From NCBI RefSeq assembly GCF_030823375.1, contig NZ_JAUSXB010000001.1, positions 2,728,001-2,792,000 on the forward strand: a stretch of 64,000 nt of DNA, read 5' to 3'. Below, piece by piece: positions 43,450 through 52,934 of this stretch (position 1 is the first letter of the stretch; each line of letters begins with the position of its first letter). The notes beneath the pieces are model-generated. The model searched no databases, had not been told where the DNA came from, and was given only the letters and a program-made list of their open reading frames with translations. Source of the stretch: Pseudarthrobacter siccitolerans. GTDB lineage: Bacteria; Actinomycetota; Actinomycetes; Actinomycetales; Micrococcaceae. Position numbers and translations under genes: made by a program.

Positions 43450-44132
43450 AGCAGGCCCCTTTCGATGATGGTGCGGATGTTGGTGTTTTGGAGGATTTCG
43501 ACGCGGTGGCCGGGGGTGGTGACGAAGATGCGGCCTTTGCCCCATTGGCGGGTCCAGATGGCGGGGGAGGTGACTTCGCGGTTCCAGGGGTCCCATTCCC
43601 GGGCTTTTTGGGTGGTGGTGGCCAGGACGTCGATGTAGTCGTCGGAGAGGACCCAGTACTGTTCGGTGACCAGGTCGAAGTCCTTGAGGCCTTTGGTGAT
43701 GGGGTGTTCGGCGGCTGCGGGGAGCATGTTGACGGTGTAGGGCATGTAGTTGTCTGACTGTTCGCCGGTGCATTGGTCGGGGTGCTTGCCGGGGTGGCAG
43801 GCGAACTGGCCGCCGATCAGGTGGAGGTAGTCGGAGTTGTTGCGGTAGGAATCGGCGATCCCGCCGTGCCAGCCGGCCAGGCCGGTGCCGTTTTCGACGG
43901 CGGTGCGGAGCCCGGCGAGTTCGTCTTTTTCGATGGTGGTCATGGTCATGCATTGCATGATCAGGTCCACGCCTGCCATGTAGTGGGTGTCGGCGTAGAC
44001 CTTGGGTGATTCTTCGACGCGGACGTCGTAGCCGTTGTCTTTGAGGTAGGGGATGAAGAGTTCGGTGGCTTCGTAGGGCTGGTGGCCGTCCCAGCCGCCG
44101 CGGACCACCAGGGCGTTCTTATTCTCGGTCAT
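43434..44132 (-). CDS. thuA: ThuA domain protein (trehalose-utilization type)
   Basis: A 232-residue protein of the ThuA family, a glutamine-amidotransferase-like fold. LVVRGGWDGHQPYEATELF at the start, GLAGWHGGIADSYRNNSDYLHLIGGQF near 85-110, and IWTRQWGKGRIFVTTPGHRVE near the end are family blocks. ThuA acts with ThuB (a Gfo/Idh enzyme) in 3-keto-disaccharide use in Rhizobium. Codons are almost all C-ending or CAA/AAA/GAA, unlike flanking genes. Confidence 0.87.
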   Translation of the reverse strand: MTENKNALVVRGGWDGHQPYEATELFIPYLKDNGYDVRVEESPKVYADTHYMAGVDLIMQCMTMTTIEKDELAGLRTAVENGTGLAGWHGGIADSYRNNSDYLHLIGGQFACHPGKHPDQCTGEQSDNYMPYTVNMLPAAAEHPITKGLKDFDLVTEQYWVLSDDYIDVLATTTQKAREWDPWNREVTSPAIWTRQWGKGRIFVTTPGHRVEILQNTNIRTIIERGLLWASR

Positions 44133-44165
44133 GAAGTGGTTCCTTAATTGTGGGATGGTGGCGTT

Positions 44166-45170
44166 TTAGTGGCTGGTGAAGGCGGCGTCGAACGCGGCTG
44201 TGGGCGGGGCGATCCTGGCGAGTTCCTGGACCATGGCCAGTGCCTGCGGGGCGCCGGTGAGGCGGTCCATGCCGGCGTCTTCCCATTCGATGCTGGTGGG
44301 GCCGTTGTAGCCGATGGCGTTCAGGGTCCGGAAGATCCGGTTCCATGGCACGTCCCCGTGGCCTGCGGTGACGAAGTCCCAGCCGCGGCGGGGATCTGCC
44401 CAGGCCAGGTGGGAGCCGAGGCGTCCGTTGCGGCCGTCGAGTTGGCGGATGGATTCTTTTACGTGGACGTGGAGGATGTGTTCGGCGAAGTCCTGCAGGA
44501 ACATTACCGGGTCCAGGTCTTGCCAGATGAAGTGGGACGGGTCGAAGTTCAGCCCGAAGCTCTTGCGGTGCCCGATGGCTTCGAGGGTGCGTTTGGTGGT
44601 CCAGTAGTCGTAGGCGATTTCGGAGGGGTGGACTTCCAGGGCGAACCGGACGCCTTGTTCTTCGAAGACGTCCAGGATGGGGTTCCAGCGGTCCGCGAAG
44701 TCCTGGTAGCCGGCGTCGATCATGGTTTCGGAGGCGGGCGGGAACATGGCGACGGCTTTCCAGATGGAGGAGCCGGTGAACCCGGTGACGGTGTTCACGC
44801 CGAGGCGGGCGGCTGCCCGGGCGGTGTCTTTCATTGATTCGGCGGCCCGGCGGCGTACTCCTTCGGGTTCGCCGGTGCCCCAGATTTCGGTGGAGAGGAT
44901 GCCTTGGTGGCGTTCGTCGATGGGGTCATCGCAGACGGCCTGGCCGGTGAGGTGGTTGGCGATGGCGAAGACGCGCAGGTTGTTTTTTTCCAGGATGTCC
45001 AGCCGGCCCTGGAGGTAGTTGTCGTCTTCCGCGGCGCGGCGGGGGTCCAGGTGGTCGCCCCAGCAGGCAATTTCGAGCCCGTCGAAGCCCCACTCGCCGG
45101 CGAGCCGGGCCACCTCCTCAAAGGGCAGGTCGGCCCACTGGCCGGTAAAAAGCGTGATTGGTCGTGTCAT
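44166..45170 (-). CDS. Sugar phosphate isomerase/epimerase-like TIM-barrel protein
   Basis: A 334-residue AP-endonuclease-2-type TIM barrel. [15 protein letters not shown] near 30, [24 protein letters not shown] near 180, [15 protein letters not shown] near 205, [13 protein letters not shown] near 230 and [14 protein letters not shown] near 300 supply the Glu/His/Asp metal ligands (Mn2+ or Mg2+). ATG 45170 fits the family. In sugar operons with two Gfo/Idh proteins such barrels may cleave or isomerise 3-keto-glycosides (inference). Confidence 0.85.
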   Translation of the reverse strand: MTRPITLFTGQWADLPFEEVARLAGEWGFDGLEIACWGDHLDPRRAAEDDNYLQGRLDILEKNNLRVFAIANHLTGQAVCDDPIDERHQGILSTEIWGTGEPEGVRRRAAESMKDTARAAARLGVNTVTGFTGSSIWKAVAMFPPASETMIDAGYQDFADRWNPILDVFEEQGVRFALEVHPSEIAYDYWTTKRTLEAIGHRKSFGLNFDPSHFIWQDLDPVMFLQDFAEHILHVHVKESIRQLDGRNGRLGSHLAWADPRRGWDFVTAGHGDVPWNRIFRTLNAIGYNGPTSIEWEDAGMDRLTGAPQALAMVQELARIAPPTAAFDAAFTSH

Positions 45171-45208
45171 CAGGTTTCCTTGGTTGTACTGGCGCCGGTC
45201 GGTGTTGC

Positions 45209-46402
45209 TCAGACTTTTTGCCACTGGCTGGAGTTCGCGGCGCTGGATTCCACGGCCGCGAGGACCTGCTGGACCTGGAGGGCGTCGGCGAAGGACGGTT
45301 CCGGTTGGCGGCCTTCACCGATCGCGGTGACGAGGTCCACCACCTGGTGCGTGAAGCCGTGTTCGTACCCCAGTCCGTGGCCGGTGGGCCACCAGTTCCC
45401 GACGTATGGGTGCTCGGGCTCGGTGACGAAAATCCTGCGGAATCCGGCGTCGGGAGACTCTGCCGCGTCATAGAAGGACAGGACGTTCATTTCCTCGAAG
45501 TCGAAGGCCAGTGAGCCCTTGGTTCCGTTGACTTCCAGGCGCATGGCGTTCTTCCGGCCCAGTGCGTAACGGGTGGCTTCAAAGACGCCGACGGCGCCCG
45601 CTGACGCAGTACCACCGTCGAACCGTGCGCTGAAGATGGCTGCATCGTCCACGGTGACATGTCCGCGGGGCGCGTCGCTGCCGACGTCACCGTGCCCGCC
45701 CAGGCCCACCAAATCGCCAGCGAGAGGGCGCTCCGGGACGAAGGTTTCGAGCAGCGCCGAGACGCCGGTGATGTTCTGCCCGGTGACCCACTGGGCGGCG
45801 TCGATGCTGTGCGCTCCGATGTCGCCGAGGGAGCCGGACCCGGACTTGCTCTTGTCCAGCCGCCAGGTCATGGGGGCATTCTCGTCGGACAGCCAGTCCT
45901 GCAGGTACTGGGCCCGGACGTGCCGGATGTCCCCGAGCCTGCCCTGCTCGACGAACCGCTTGGCCAGTGCCAGGGCAGGGGTTCGCCGGTAGCTGAAGCC
46001 GCACATCGAGGCGATGCCCTGCTTAGCCGCGGTCTCCGCGGCGAGGACCATCCTTTCGGCCTCTTCTACAGAATTAGCCAGTGGTTTCTCGCACAGGACA
46101 TGCTTGCCGGCTTCGAGGGCTGCAATGGCTATTTCGGCATGGGTGTCGCCGGGGGTGCAGATGTCAATCAGGTCGATGTCGTCCCGCTCGATGAGGCGGC
46201 GCCAGTCCGTCTCCACCGACTCCCAGCCAAGCTTGTCCGCCGCGGCCCGCACGCCGTCGGCGTTCCTTCCGGCCACAGCCCTGAGCTGAGGCTGCAGGGG
46301 CAGGTCGAAGAACCGGGGCGCAGTGCGCCAGGCGTGGGAGTGGGCCGCACCCATGAAGGCATAGCCCACCATGCCGACGCGCAGGGGTTTGGTTCCGGTC
46401 AT
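45209..46402 (-). CDS. Gfo/Idh/MocA family oxidoreductase
   Basis: A 397-residue oxidoreductase. [19 protein letters not shown] (8-26) is the cofactor motif, [18 protein letters not shown] (about 95) has the catalytic EKP Lys, and [19 protein letters not shown] (about 185) contains the D-x-G-x-H substrate site. AHSHAWR after the glycine motif is typical of members linked to sugar ABC importers. It follows the second permease by 12 bases. Only about 30 percent or less resembles the other Gfo/Idh at 42322, judged by eye, so the two likely act on different carbons or steps. Confidence 0.87.
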   Translation of the reverse strand: MTGTKPLRVGMVGYAFMGAAHSHAWRTAPRFFDLPLQPQLRAVAGRNADGVRAAADKLGWESVETDWRRLIERDDIDLIDICTPGDTHAEIAIAALEAGKHVLCEKPLANSVEEAERMVLAAETAAKQGIASMCGFSYRRTPALALAKRFVEQGRLGDIRHVRAQYLQDWLSDENAPMTWRLDKSKSGSGSLGDIGAHSIDAAQWVTGQNITGVSALLETFVPERPLAGDLVGLGGHGDVGSDAPRGHVTVDDAAIFSARFDGGTASAGAVGVFEATRYALGRKNAMRLEVNGTKGSLAFDFEEMNVLSFYDAAESPDAGFRRIFVTEPEHPYVGNWWPTGHGLGYEHGFTHQVVDLVTAIGEGRQPEPSFADALQVQQVLAAVESSAANSSQWQKV

Positions 46403-46414
46403 GAAAGTTCCTTT

Positions 46415-47320
46415 CTACTTGCTGAAGCCGGCGGTGAGGCCGGCGAGCAGCTGGCGGCGGCCAATGACGTAGAGCACCAGGATCGGCAGCGTGCTGAGCA
46501 CCACTGAGGCAAGCACGGCCGGGATGTTGACGCTGAATTCTCCTTGGAACGTCCACAAACCCAGGGGAAGGACGCGCAGGCCGGGGCTCTGGGTGAGGAC
46601 CAGCGGAAGCAGGAAGCCGTTCCAGACATGCAGGCCGTTGTAGATCGCGACGGTCACGATCGCAGGGCGGGTCAGCGGCAGGGCCAGCCGCCACATGGTC
46701 TGCCATTCACTGCAGCCGTCCAGCCGCATGGATTCGAACAATTCGTTCGGCACGTCGCGGATGAAGTTGGACAGGATCAGCACCGTCAGCGGGATGGCAA
46801 AAGCAATGGACGGCAGCATGAGCGCGAGCAGGCTGTCATACAGGTTGAGCCGGATGATCATCAGGTAGATCGGGATGATCGTGGCTTGAAGCGGGATGGC
46901 CAGGCCCATGAGGAACATTCCGTTGACCAGCTTGAGGAACCTGCCGCTGCCCCGGACGATGGCAAACGACGCCATGAAGGAAATCAGCACGGTGGGAATC
47001 ACGGAACCGAGCGTGACAATGGCACTGTTCATGAAGTACGTGGCGAAATCGGCCTCGAGAACCATCTGGTAGTTCTCCAGCGTGGGTGACGTGGGCACCG
47101 CCAGGGGATTCTGGCCGAAGTACCCTGCCTGCGTCTTCAGGCTGGTGATCACCACGTAGTACACGGGAAGAATGATGATGGCCAGCCAGATCCAGCCGCC
47201 AAGGCCGCCGGGAATGTTGAGCCGCCTCATGCGGGAACCGAGTCCACGCTTGGGGCTTGAGGCGTTGGCGGGGGAGCCGGAGGCAGCCTCCTTCGTGCTG
47301 CTTTTCAATACGGTGGTCAC
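46415..47320 (-). CDS. Carbohydrate ABC transporter permease (MalG type)
   Basis: GTG 47320 begins one base after the preceding stop. The 301-residue protein has six membrane helices and the EAA loop ELFESMRLDGCSEWQTMWRLALPLTRPAI (about 205-235), which contacts the ATPase. The N-terminus (about 35 residues) is basic and cytosolic. It forms the channel with the permease at 47322. No ATPase gene is present; actinobacteria commonly share an MsiK-type ATPase among such importers. Confidence 0.9.
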   Translation of the reverse strand: MTTVLKSSTKEAASGSPANASSPKRGLGSRMRRLNIPGGLGGWIWLAIIILPVYYVVITSLKTQAGYFGQNPLAVPTSPTLENYQMVLEADFATYFMNSAIVTLGSVIPTVLISFMASFAIVRGSGRFLKLVNGMFLMGLAIPLQATIIPIYLMIIRLNLYDSLLALMLPSIAFAIPLTVLILSNFIRDVPNELFESMRLDGCSEWQTMWRLALPLTRPAIVTVAIYNGLHVWNGFLLPLVLTQSPGLRVLPLGLWTFQGEFSVNIPAVLASVVLSTLPILVLYVIGRRQLLAGLTAGFSK

Positions 47321-47321
47321 C

Positions 47322-48257
47322 CTACAAACCTTCCAATTGGCTGCCCTGCTTGTCCTTGCCGCCAAGACGCTGGAGGAACAAGGCAAGAGCAAGGCCGATG
47401 ATGACGAGAATGACGGCGATGACGCTTGCGGGGCCCATCAGGTTGGCCCGGAAGCCCCGCAGGTACATGTCCAAAGCCAGGATCCGCGTGGAGTTTCCCG
47501 GTCCGCCGCCGGTGAGGACGAAGATCAGGTCGAAGTACGTCAGCGATCCGACCACCATCAACGTGGACGAGGTAATGATGGTGTATTTCAGCTGGGGGAG
47601 GGTGATGTGGAAGAACTGCTTGACGGTACCCGCCCCATCGATCTGGGCTGCTTCATAGAGCGACTTGGGGATCTGCCGCACGCCGCCCTGGTAAATGAGC
47701 GTATGGAACGGGACAAACTGCCAGGCGATCACGAAGATGACCAAGCCCAGGGCCAGGTGCGGGACACCCAGCCAGTCCTGGGCAAGGAAGGGCAGTCCAA
47801 GGCCGGTGGCCAGGCCGAAGTTCGGATCGAGCAGGGCCTTGAAGGCAATGGCGACTGCAGCGGACGAGAGCAGCAAGGGCAGGAAGTACAGGACGGCGAG
47901 GGCAGCCCGGTAGCGCTGGCTTCCTGCGGTGAAGACCCCCAGGAGGAGGCTGATCGGTGTCTGGACGAGCCAGGAGACGATCATGATCAGGAAGGTCAGC
48001 CCCAGGGCGTTGTACAGTCCAGGGTCCGCGAGTACCGAGAACCAGTTGCTCAGGCCCGCAGCCCCGATGGCACCGATGCCGTCCCAGCTGGTGAAACTCA
48101 GGATGAGTACACCGGCCAGGGGGACCACAGCGAAGACCACGAAGAAGAACAAAGCGGGCAGTGTCAGCCACGCGAGTGCGGCCTTACGCTTGTCGGTTTG
48201 CTCCATACCCGTTCTGGCGGTGGCAGTCCTGGCAGCGGTGGATACGGCGTTACTCAT
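47322..48257 (-). CDS. Sugar ABC transporter permease (MalF type)
   Basis: A 311-residue integral membrane protein with six helices and the EAA motif SLYEAAQIDGAGTVKQFFHITLPQLKYTI (about 215-243). LSFTSWDGIGAIGAAGLSNWFSVL near the first loop is typical of MsmF-like permeases. Its ATG overlaps the binding-protein stop by four bases. It pairs with the MalG-type permease. Confidence 0.9.
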   Translation of the reverse strand: MSNAVSTAARTATARTGMEQTDKRKAALAWLTLPALFFFVVFAVVPLAGVLILSFTSWDGIGAIGAAGLSNWFSVLADPGLYNALGLTFLIMIVSWLVQTPISLLLGVFTAGSQRYRAALAVLYFLPLLLSSAAVAIAFKALLDPNFGLATGLGLPFLAQDWLGVPHLALGLVIFVIAWQFVPFHTLIYQGGVRQIPKSLYEAAQIDGAGTVKQFFHITLPQLKYTIITSSTLMVVGSLTYFDLIFVLTGGGPGNSTRILALDMYLRGFRANLMGPASVIAVILVIIGLALALFLQRLGGKDKQGSQLEGL

Positions 48258-49582
48258 TTGCCGAGGGTGGCATTCATGTTCTCGGCGAACTGCTGCGGCG
48301 TGATCGACTTCAGGAACAGCTGGTCAATGTTGTTCAGCAGGGCCTCGGCTGCCGTGGGGCTCAGGGCCTGGTCCCACGACTGCTGGAAGGTCGGGGCGTT
48401 CTTGGCCAGGCCGTAGACGAAGTTGAGGAAGTCCTTGTCCGGAGACTTTGAGAGCTTGTCTTCGATTCCGTTAACAATGGGAACAGACCCGGTGTTGATG
48501 TAGGTATCGATCACCGTTTCGGTCAGGATGCCGTCCTTGAAGAACTTCTTCGCGGACTCCTTTTCCTTGTCAGTGGCCTTGGAGGAGATTGACATGTACT
48601 GGGCCGGGTTTCCGACGCCGTTCTTGGGGTCGCCCTTGCCGCCCGGAACCGTGGGGAACTGGACGAAGCCCAGTTTTCCGTCCTGGACGAAGTTCTGGCC
48701 GTTCTTCTTCATACCGCCGTAGGTCCAGGTACCGTGCAGCATCATGGCTGCCTTGCCCGTGAACAGGAGGGCCTGGTCAGCGTTGGAGTCTGCGGTGATC
48801 GAGGAGAAGCCCTTGATGAACCCTTCGGCTGAGACGAGTTCCTGGATCTTGGTGCCGGTCTCAATCACAGCCGGGTCCAGCCAGGCATTGGGCTTGCCTT
48901 CGAAGATGGCATTGAAGACGCCGGGGCCGCCGATACGGTCCAGCAGGTATTCGAGCCACATCATGGAGGTCCAGCGCGACTGTCCTCCGAGGGAGAAGGG
49001 TGCCACTCCCATGTCGTTGAAGGTCTTGACCAGTGACATGACGTCGTCCCAGGTCTTCGGCGGCTGGACGCCGGCCTTCTCGAACAGTTCCTTGTTGTAG
49101 AACAGGACGATCGGGGCGACGTACTGGTTGGGCAGCGCGTAGATCTTTCCGTTGACGGTTGCCGCACCGAAGGAGGACGGGAAGAACTTTTTCTTCAGGT
49201 CCGGGTTCTCGTCGAACCAGCTGGTCAGGTCGTCCACCTGGTTGGCCTCGACATAGGTCTTCAGGCCGCCGCCGCCCCAGCCGTAGATGATGGTCGGCGC
49301 CTGGCCGGCGCCGATTGCGGTTTTGATCTTGGTTTTGTAGGCGTCGTTCTGGAAGTACGTCACCGTGATCTTGTCGTTGGGGTTCGCCGAACTGAACGCA
49401 TCCACCGCCTTCTGCATGGTGGTTTGGTTCGGTTCACCCGAGAGGTACCACATACTGGCCCCCCCACTGCCGCTGGAGGCACCCGGTCCCGATGTCCCGC
49501 AAGCGGTGGTCGCCGCAACGGCGAAGGGAGTGAGGGCAGCAAGGGCGAGGAAAGAGCGGCGGGAGGTCTGGGGCTGCTTCAT
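48254..49582 (-). CDS. Sugar ABC transporter substrate-binding lipoprotein
   Basis: The 442-residue extracellular solute-binding protein (family 1) starts at ATG 49582. The signal contains SRRSFLALAALTPF, a twin-arginine-like motif, and the lipobox TTAC with Cys28, so Tat export with lipid anchoring is plausible. MWYLSGEPNQTTMQKAVDAFSSANP opens the fold, and the hinge includes TIIYGWGGGGLKTYVEANQVDDL. First gene of the seven-gene operon. Oligosaccharide ligand unknown; operon enzymes suggest a glucoside or disaccharide. Confidence 0.9.
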   Translation of the reverse strand: MKQPQTSRRSFLALAALTPFAVAATTACGTSGPGASSGSGGASMWYLSGEPNQTTMQKAVDAFSSANPNDKITVTYFQNDAYKTKIKTAIGAGQAPTIIYGWGGGGLKTYVEANQVDDLTSWFDENPDLKKKFFPSSFGAATVNGKIYALPNQYVAPIVLFYNKELFEKAGVQPPKTWDDVMSLVKTFNDMGVAPFSLGGQSRWTSMMWLEYLLDRIGGPGVFNAIFEGKPNAWLDPAVIETGTKIQELVSAEGFIKGFSSITADSNADQALLFTGKAAMMLHGTWTYGGMKKNGQNFVQDGKLGFVQFPTVPGGKGDPKNGVGNPAQYMSISSKATDKEKESAKKFFKDGILTETVIDTYINTGSVPIVNGIEDKLSKSPDKDFLNFVYGLAKNAPTFQQSWDQALSPTAAEALLNNIDQLFLKSITPQQFAENMNATLGK

Positions 49583-49648
49583 TGCTTCTCCATCTGGGTT
49601 TGCTTCTTTGCAAGTTAATTGCGCGGAGCCGCTAGCTCCGCGATCCAG

Positions 49649-49662
49649 TCGAAACATTTCGA
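49649..49662. promoter_or_regulatory. LacI-type operator before the glycoside operon
   Basis: TCGAAA-CA-TTTCGA has perfect 6-bp arms and lies 67 bp upstream of the binding-protein start. Similar TCGAAA/TTTCGA arms occur at the second importer (58634-58646). Confidence 0.65.
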
Positions 49663-49790
49663 GTGGGTGATTTAGGTCACGGTATAAACTAAAGCCCATG
49701 TTTGCTTGGCGTCAAGGGGAAGTTGTGAGATTTTCCGTCCATTCCGAAAGTGCTTGACCATATGGCGCGGCGTTCTAGAGAATGAGATCT

Positions 49791-49804
49791 CCGAAACATT
49801 CGAA
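49791..49804. promoter_or_regulatory. Second, imperfect LacI-type operator before the repressor gene
   Basis: CCGAAACATTCGAA resembles the perfect site at 49649 (CGAAACATT core) and lies 17 bp upstream of the LacI start at 49821, suggesting autoregulation. Confidence 0.45.
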
Positions 49805-49820
49805 AAGATTGCGAACTCTG

Positions 49821-50864
49821 ATGGCAACGAAGATCTCCCAGCGGCCCAAGCCGACCCTGGCCATGGTGGCGCGGCAGGCGGGAGTGTCGGCGCCGACGGT
49901 CTCGAAGGTGGTTAATGGCCGCGAAGACGTGTCTGCGGAAACGCGGGCCCGCGTGCTCGCGGCACTGGAGCAGGCGGGGTATCAATCCCCCCTGCAGCGG
50001 CGCTCCGCCGCAGAGACGGGCACGGTGGTGGAGGTAGTCATCGACGTTCTTGACTCCGCCTACATGATTGAAGTCCTCAACGGGATACTGCAGTTCGCCG
50101 CAGCAGCCGACGTTGAGATCCTGGTCAGTGTCACTGGCCCGGCACTTTCCAACCTGCGCAGTCCGGAGCGCCGCGCCCAGCGCATGCTGGACGAAGGCAG
50201 GGCGGGGATGATCGTGGTGACGTCGGCTTTCAGCGAGGCGCAGCTGCAGGCGTTCCGGCGCCGCAAGATTCCCGTCGTCGTTATCGACCCCCTCAACCCG
50301 CCGTCAGCGGATGTAGTCAGCGTAGGAGCCACCAACTGGGCCGGCGGCAAGGCCGCCACCGAACATCTGCTGGATTTGGGGCATCGGCGCATCGCCTACA
50401 TCGGCGGCATCGAGAAGGCTGAATGCAACCAGGCACGGCTGCACGGCTACATGGCCGCCCTGATGGCCCGCGGCATCACGGTGGACCCCCGGTACATCAT
50501 TTCCGGCGGCAGGTTCCGCAGGGAGAGCGGGGTTGCCGGACTCCAGGCTCTGCTGCAACTGGACCAGCTTCCCAGCGCGATCTTTGCCGCAAGCGACGCG
50601 ATTGCCATGGGTGTTCTTGCCGAAGCCGGACGCCATGGCATCCGGGTTCCGGAAGACATCAGCCTGATTGGCTTTGACGGGACAAGGCAGGGTGAGGAAT
50701 CCGTCCCCTCGCTCAGTTCGGTCGCCCAGCCATTGGAGGAGATGGGGCGGGCAGCGTTGCGGTCACTCCTTCGCCAGGCGCGGGGGGAAATCCTCGATTC
50801 CCACCGCGTAGAACTGGCCACCCAGCTGATCGTGCGGGGCTCGACGGCGGCTCCCGCAAGCTGA
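49821..50864 (+). CDS. LacI family transcriptional regulator
   Basis: A 347-residue repressor. The HTH with hinge helix reads TLAMVARQAGVSAPTVSKVVNGREDVSAETRARVLAALEQAGY (about 12-54). The ligand domain (about 70-340) has the usual VGATNWAGGKAATEHLLDLGHRRIAYIGG and FAASDAIAMGVLAEAGRHGIRVPEDISLIGFDG. It is divergent from the glycoside operon with palindromes of TCGAAA type between them, so it probably represses that operon. ATG 49821 is chosen as the start nearest the HTH. Confidence 0.92.
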   Translation: MATKISQRPKPTLAMVARQAGVSAPTVSKVVNGREDVSAETRARVLAALEQAGYQSPLQRRSAAETGTVVEVVIDVLDSAYMIEVLNGILQFAAAADVEILVSVTGPALSNLRSPERRAQRMLDEGRAGMIVVTSAFSEAQLQAFRRRKIPVVVIDPLNPPSADVVSVGATNWAGGKAATEHLLDLGHRRIAYIGGIEKAECNQARLHGYMAALMARGITVDPRYIISGGRFRRESGVAGLQALLQLDQLPSAIFAASDAIAMGVLAEAGRHGIRVPEDISLIGFDGTRQGEESVPSLSSVAQPLEEMGRAALRSLLRQARGEILDSHRVELATQLIVRGSTAAPAS

Positions 50865-50942
50865 GCTGTGGCGTGGAGTCCTATCGCGCGGCCGATTCCG
50901 CAGTACTGATGCCCGGGCTGCCGATCGGCTCTTCAAAGCATC

Positions 50943-51044
50943 ATGGCCGTCGGACTCCTGTTCACCCTCTCGGCCGTCGGCTTCTATCTGTTCGCACAAC
51001 GTTATGTCGTCAGCGGGATGACCACGGGCGCTGTTAAGGGATGA
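50943..51044 (+). pseudogene. C-terminal remnant of a sugar ABC permease
   Basis: From 50943 the frame reads MAVGLLFTLSAVGFYLFAQ and ends VVSGMTTGAVKG before a TGA. This is the characteristic end of MalG-type permeases (QRYFVxGLTxGAVKG). Only about 33 codons remain, and there is no permease body between the LacI stop and here. It overlaps the next ATG as ATGA, so a complete permease once preceded the dehydratase gene. Confidence 0.65.
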
Positions 51045-52243
51045 CACCTCCACCTATGAAAATCACCAACCTCGACACTGTTGTCGTCGACTTCTACCGG
51101 ACAAACCTCATTTTCGTCCGGCTGAGCACCGACTCGGGCCTCACCGGCATCGCAGAGGCAACCCTCGAAGGCCAGGAGCACGCGGTCCGCGGCGCCGTCG
51201 CCATCCTCGCCGACGCCGTCCGCGGCAAGGACCCAACAAGGATCAGCCAAACCATTTACGAACTCAACCGCGACGCCTATTGGCGCGGCGGGCCTGTGTC
51301 AATGACGGCTCTCAGTGCCCTTGAAATGGCCATGTGGGATGTTTCGGCCCGCGCCCTGGGTGTCCCTGTCCACCGCATGCTGGGCGGACAGGTCCGCGAC
51401 AGGGTCCGCGCTTACGCCAACGGCTGGTTTTCCGGGGCCAAAAAACCGGAAGAATTTGCCGAGGCAGCAGTACAGACGGTTGCCCAAGGCTTCCGGGGAC
51501 TCAAGTGGGACCCGTTCGAGGCGGCGGACCTTACCCTGGAGCCGCGGGACCTGCGGCGCATGCTTGAGCCCGTTGCCGCCGTGCGGGAGGCCGTGGGCGA
51601 TGACGTTGAGATCTTCATTGAAGGACATGGCCGGTTCGACGTCCCGACAGCCATCCGGGTCGCCCGGGAGATCGAGCAGTTCCAGCCGGTGTTCTTCGAG
51701 GAGCCGTGCCCGCCGGACGGAATAGATTCCCTCCTGGAAATACGATCGAAGTCTCCAGTAGCCATCGCTGCGGGCGAACGGTGGATGGGACGGAACACCT
51801 TCGTTCCCGCCCTCTCCCGGAAGGCAGTGGACTACATCCAGCCCGACGTCACCCACGCCGGCGGCCTGCTGGAACTGTCCTTCATCTCCACGCTCGCCGC
51901 AGCTCATTATATTCCGTTCGCCCCCCACAACCCGAGCGGTCCGCTCAGTACCGCCGCAACCCTGCAGTTGGGCGCCATGCTGCCCAACTTCCGGTACCTG
52001 GAAATCATGGCCACGGACGTGCCTTGGCGGAGTGAGATCTCGAGCGAGCGCCTGCAGCTGACCGACGAGGGCGACGTCCTCATTCCCGAAGGGATCGGGC
52101 TGGGCATTGAACTCAACTTCGACGCCATCGCGGAGCACCCATATACACCGCACCCGATGCGGATCTTCAGTGACGTCGTCGCAGACATCCGGCCGCCGGA
52201 CGCCCGCTCCTACTTCAACCTCGAGCGCACGCACGTCAGCTGA
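51041..52243 (+). CDS. Mandelate racemase/muconate lactonizing enzyme family, sugar-acid dehydratase-like
   Basis: The 400-residue enolase-superfamily enzyme begins at ATG 51041, overlapping the permease-remnant TGA, or at 51056 (MKITNLDTVVVDFY). An N-terminal capping domain is followed by a barrel with LKWDPF, IEGHGRFD (Glu ligand plus His), FFEEP (Glu), AAGERW (Glu), DVTHAGG and APHNPSGP (catalytic His). Two His and three Glu suit acid-sugar dehydratases of galactonate, mannonate or related types. Downstream lies a broken FAH-family gene. The exact substrate cannot be read. Confidence 0.83.
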   Translation: MTPPPMKITNLDTVVVDFYRTNLIFVRLSTDSGLTGIAEATLEGQEHAVRGAVAILADAVRGKDPTRISQTIYELNRDAYWRGGPVSMTALSALEMAMWDVSARALGVPVHRMLGGQVRDRVRAYANGWFSGAKKPEEFAEAAVQTVAQGFRGLKWDPFEAADLTLEPRDLRRMLEPVAAVREAVGDDVEIFIEGHGRFDVPTAIRVAREIEQFQPVFFEEPCPPDGIDSLLEIRSKSPVAIAAGERWMGRNTFVPALSRKAVDYIQPDVTHAGGLLELSFISTLAAAHYIPFAPHNPSGPLSTAATLQLGAMLPNFRYLEIMATDVPWRSEISSERLQLTDEGDVLIPEGIGLGIELNFDAIAEHPYTPHPMRIFSDVVADIRPPDARSYFNLERTHVS

Positions 52244-52248
52244 ACACG

Positions 52249-52934
52249 ATGATCACATCGGGCGGCGCAAGTCCGCAGAACCGTCGGCGAGGCCCTGGGG
52301 GAAGCCTGGATACCCTTCGCCCCGGCTCGGAGGAGGCGCCCGAGGTCAAGAAGGTGCTGTCGGCCGAGGGGATGTGGTCGCAGTACCTTGAGGTGGGCCT
52401 GGGCCCCGACCCCGAAGTGTTCACTAAAGCCCCCGCGCTGTCCTCCGTGGGCTTTGGTCCGGCGTAGGCATCCCGGGCTTCTCCTCGTGGAACAACCCCG
52501 AGCCTGAACTGGTGCTCTTTGCCGACTCAGCCGGAAAGGTTCGGGGCGCAACCTTGGGGAACGACGCCAACCTCCGGGACGTGGAGGGGCGCAGGGCACT
52601 CCTCCTCTGCATGGCCAAGGACAACAACGCATCCTGTGCCATCGGCCCCCTGATCCGGCTCTTCCACGAGGATTTCACCCTGGAGTCCCTGCGGACGGAG
52701 GAAATCACCCTCACCGTGGAAGGCACGGACGGCTACCGGCTGGAGGGCCGCAACAGCCTGGCCCGCATTAGCAGCCCGCAGCTCGGGGCATTGATCAACC
52801 GGACTCAGAAGACCGAGGACATGGAGCCTTGGACCTTCGGGACCACGGCCTTCTTCAACTACCTGACGGAGCTGGAGACGTGGGACTCCCCATCAAGGGC
52901 CGTGAACCGCAGGGATTCCCACGTCTCCCCGTAA
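52249..52934 (+). pseudogene. Fumarylacetoacetate hydrolase (FAH) family pseudogene
   Basis: Reading begins after the dehydratase stop. The first segment ends EVFTKAPALSSVGFGPA with a stop at 52465, while another frame continues FSSWNNPEPELVLFADSAGK, ATLGNDANLRDVEGRRALLL and AKDNNASCAIGPLIRLF, which are FAH-family blocks. The N-terminal part is short and the C-terminal end breaks off where the gene overlaps the opposite small gene. FAH-type enzymes handle 2-keto-3-deoxy sugar acids in L-arabinose or L-fucose paths. The frameshift plus truncation show decay. Confidence 0.72.

Noticed and set aside
42322..43953. Gfo/Idh gene extended upstream to 43953
   Set aside because: The extension is a His/Arg-rich shadow of ThuA on the same strand in another frame. 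The Rossmann motif begins right after ATG 43449, which has family-like spacing.
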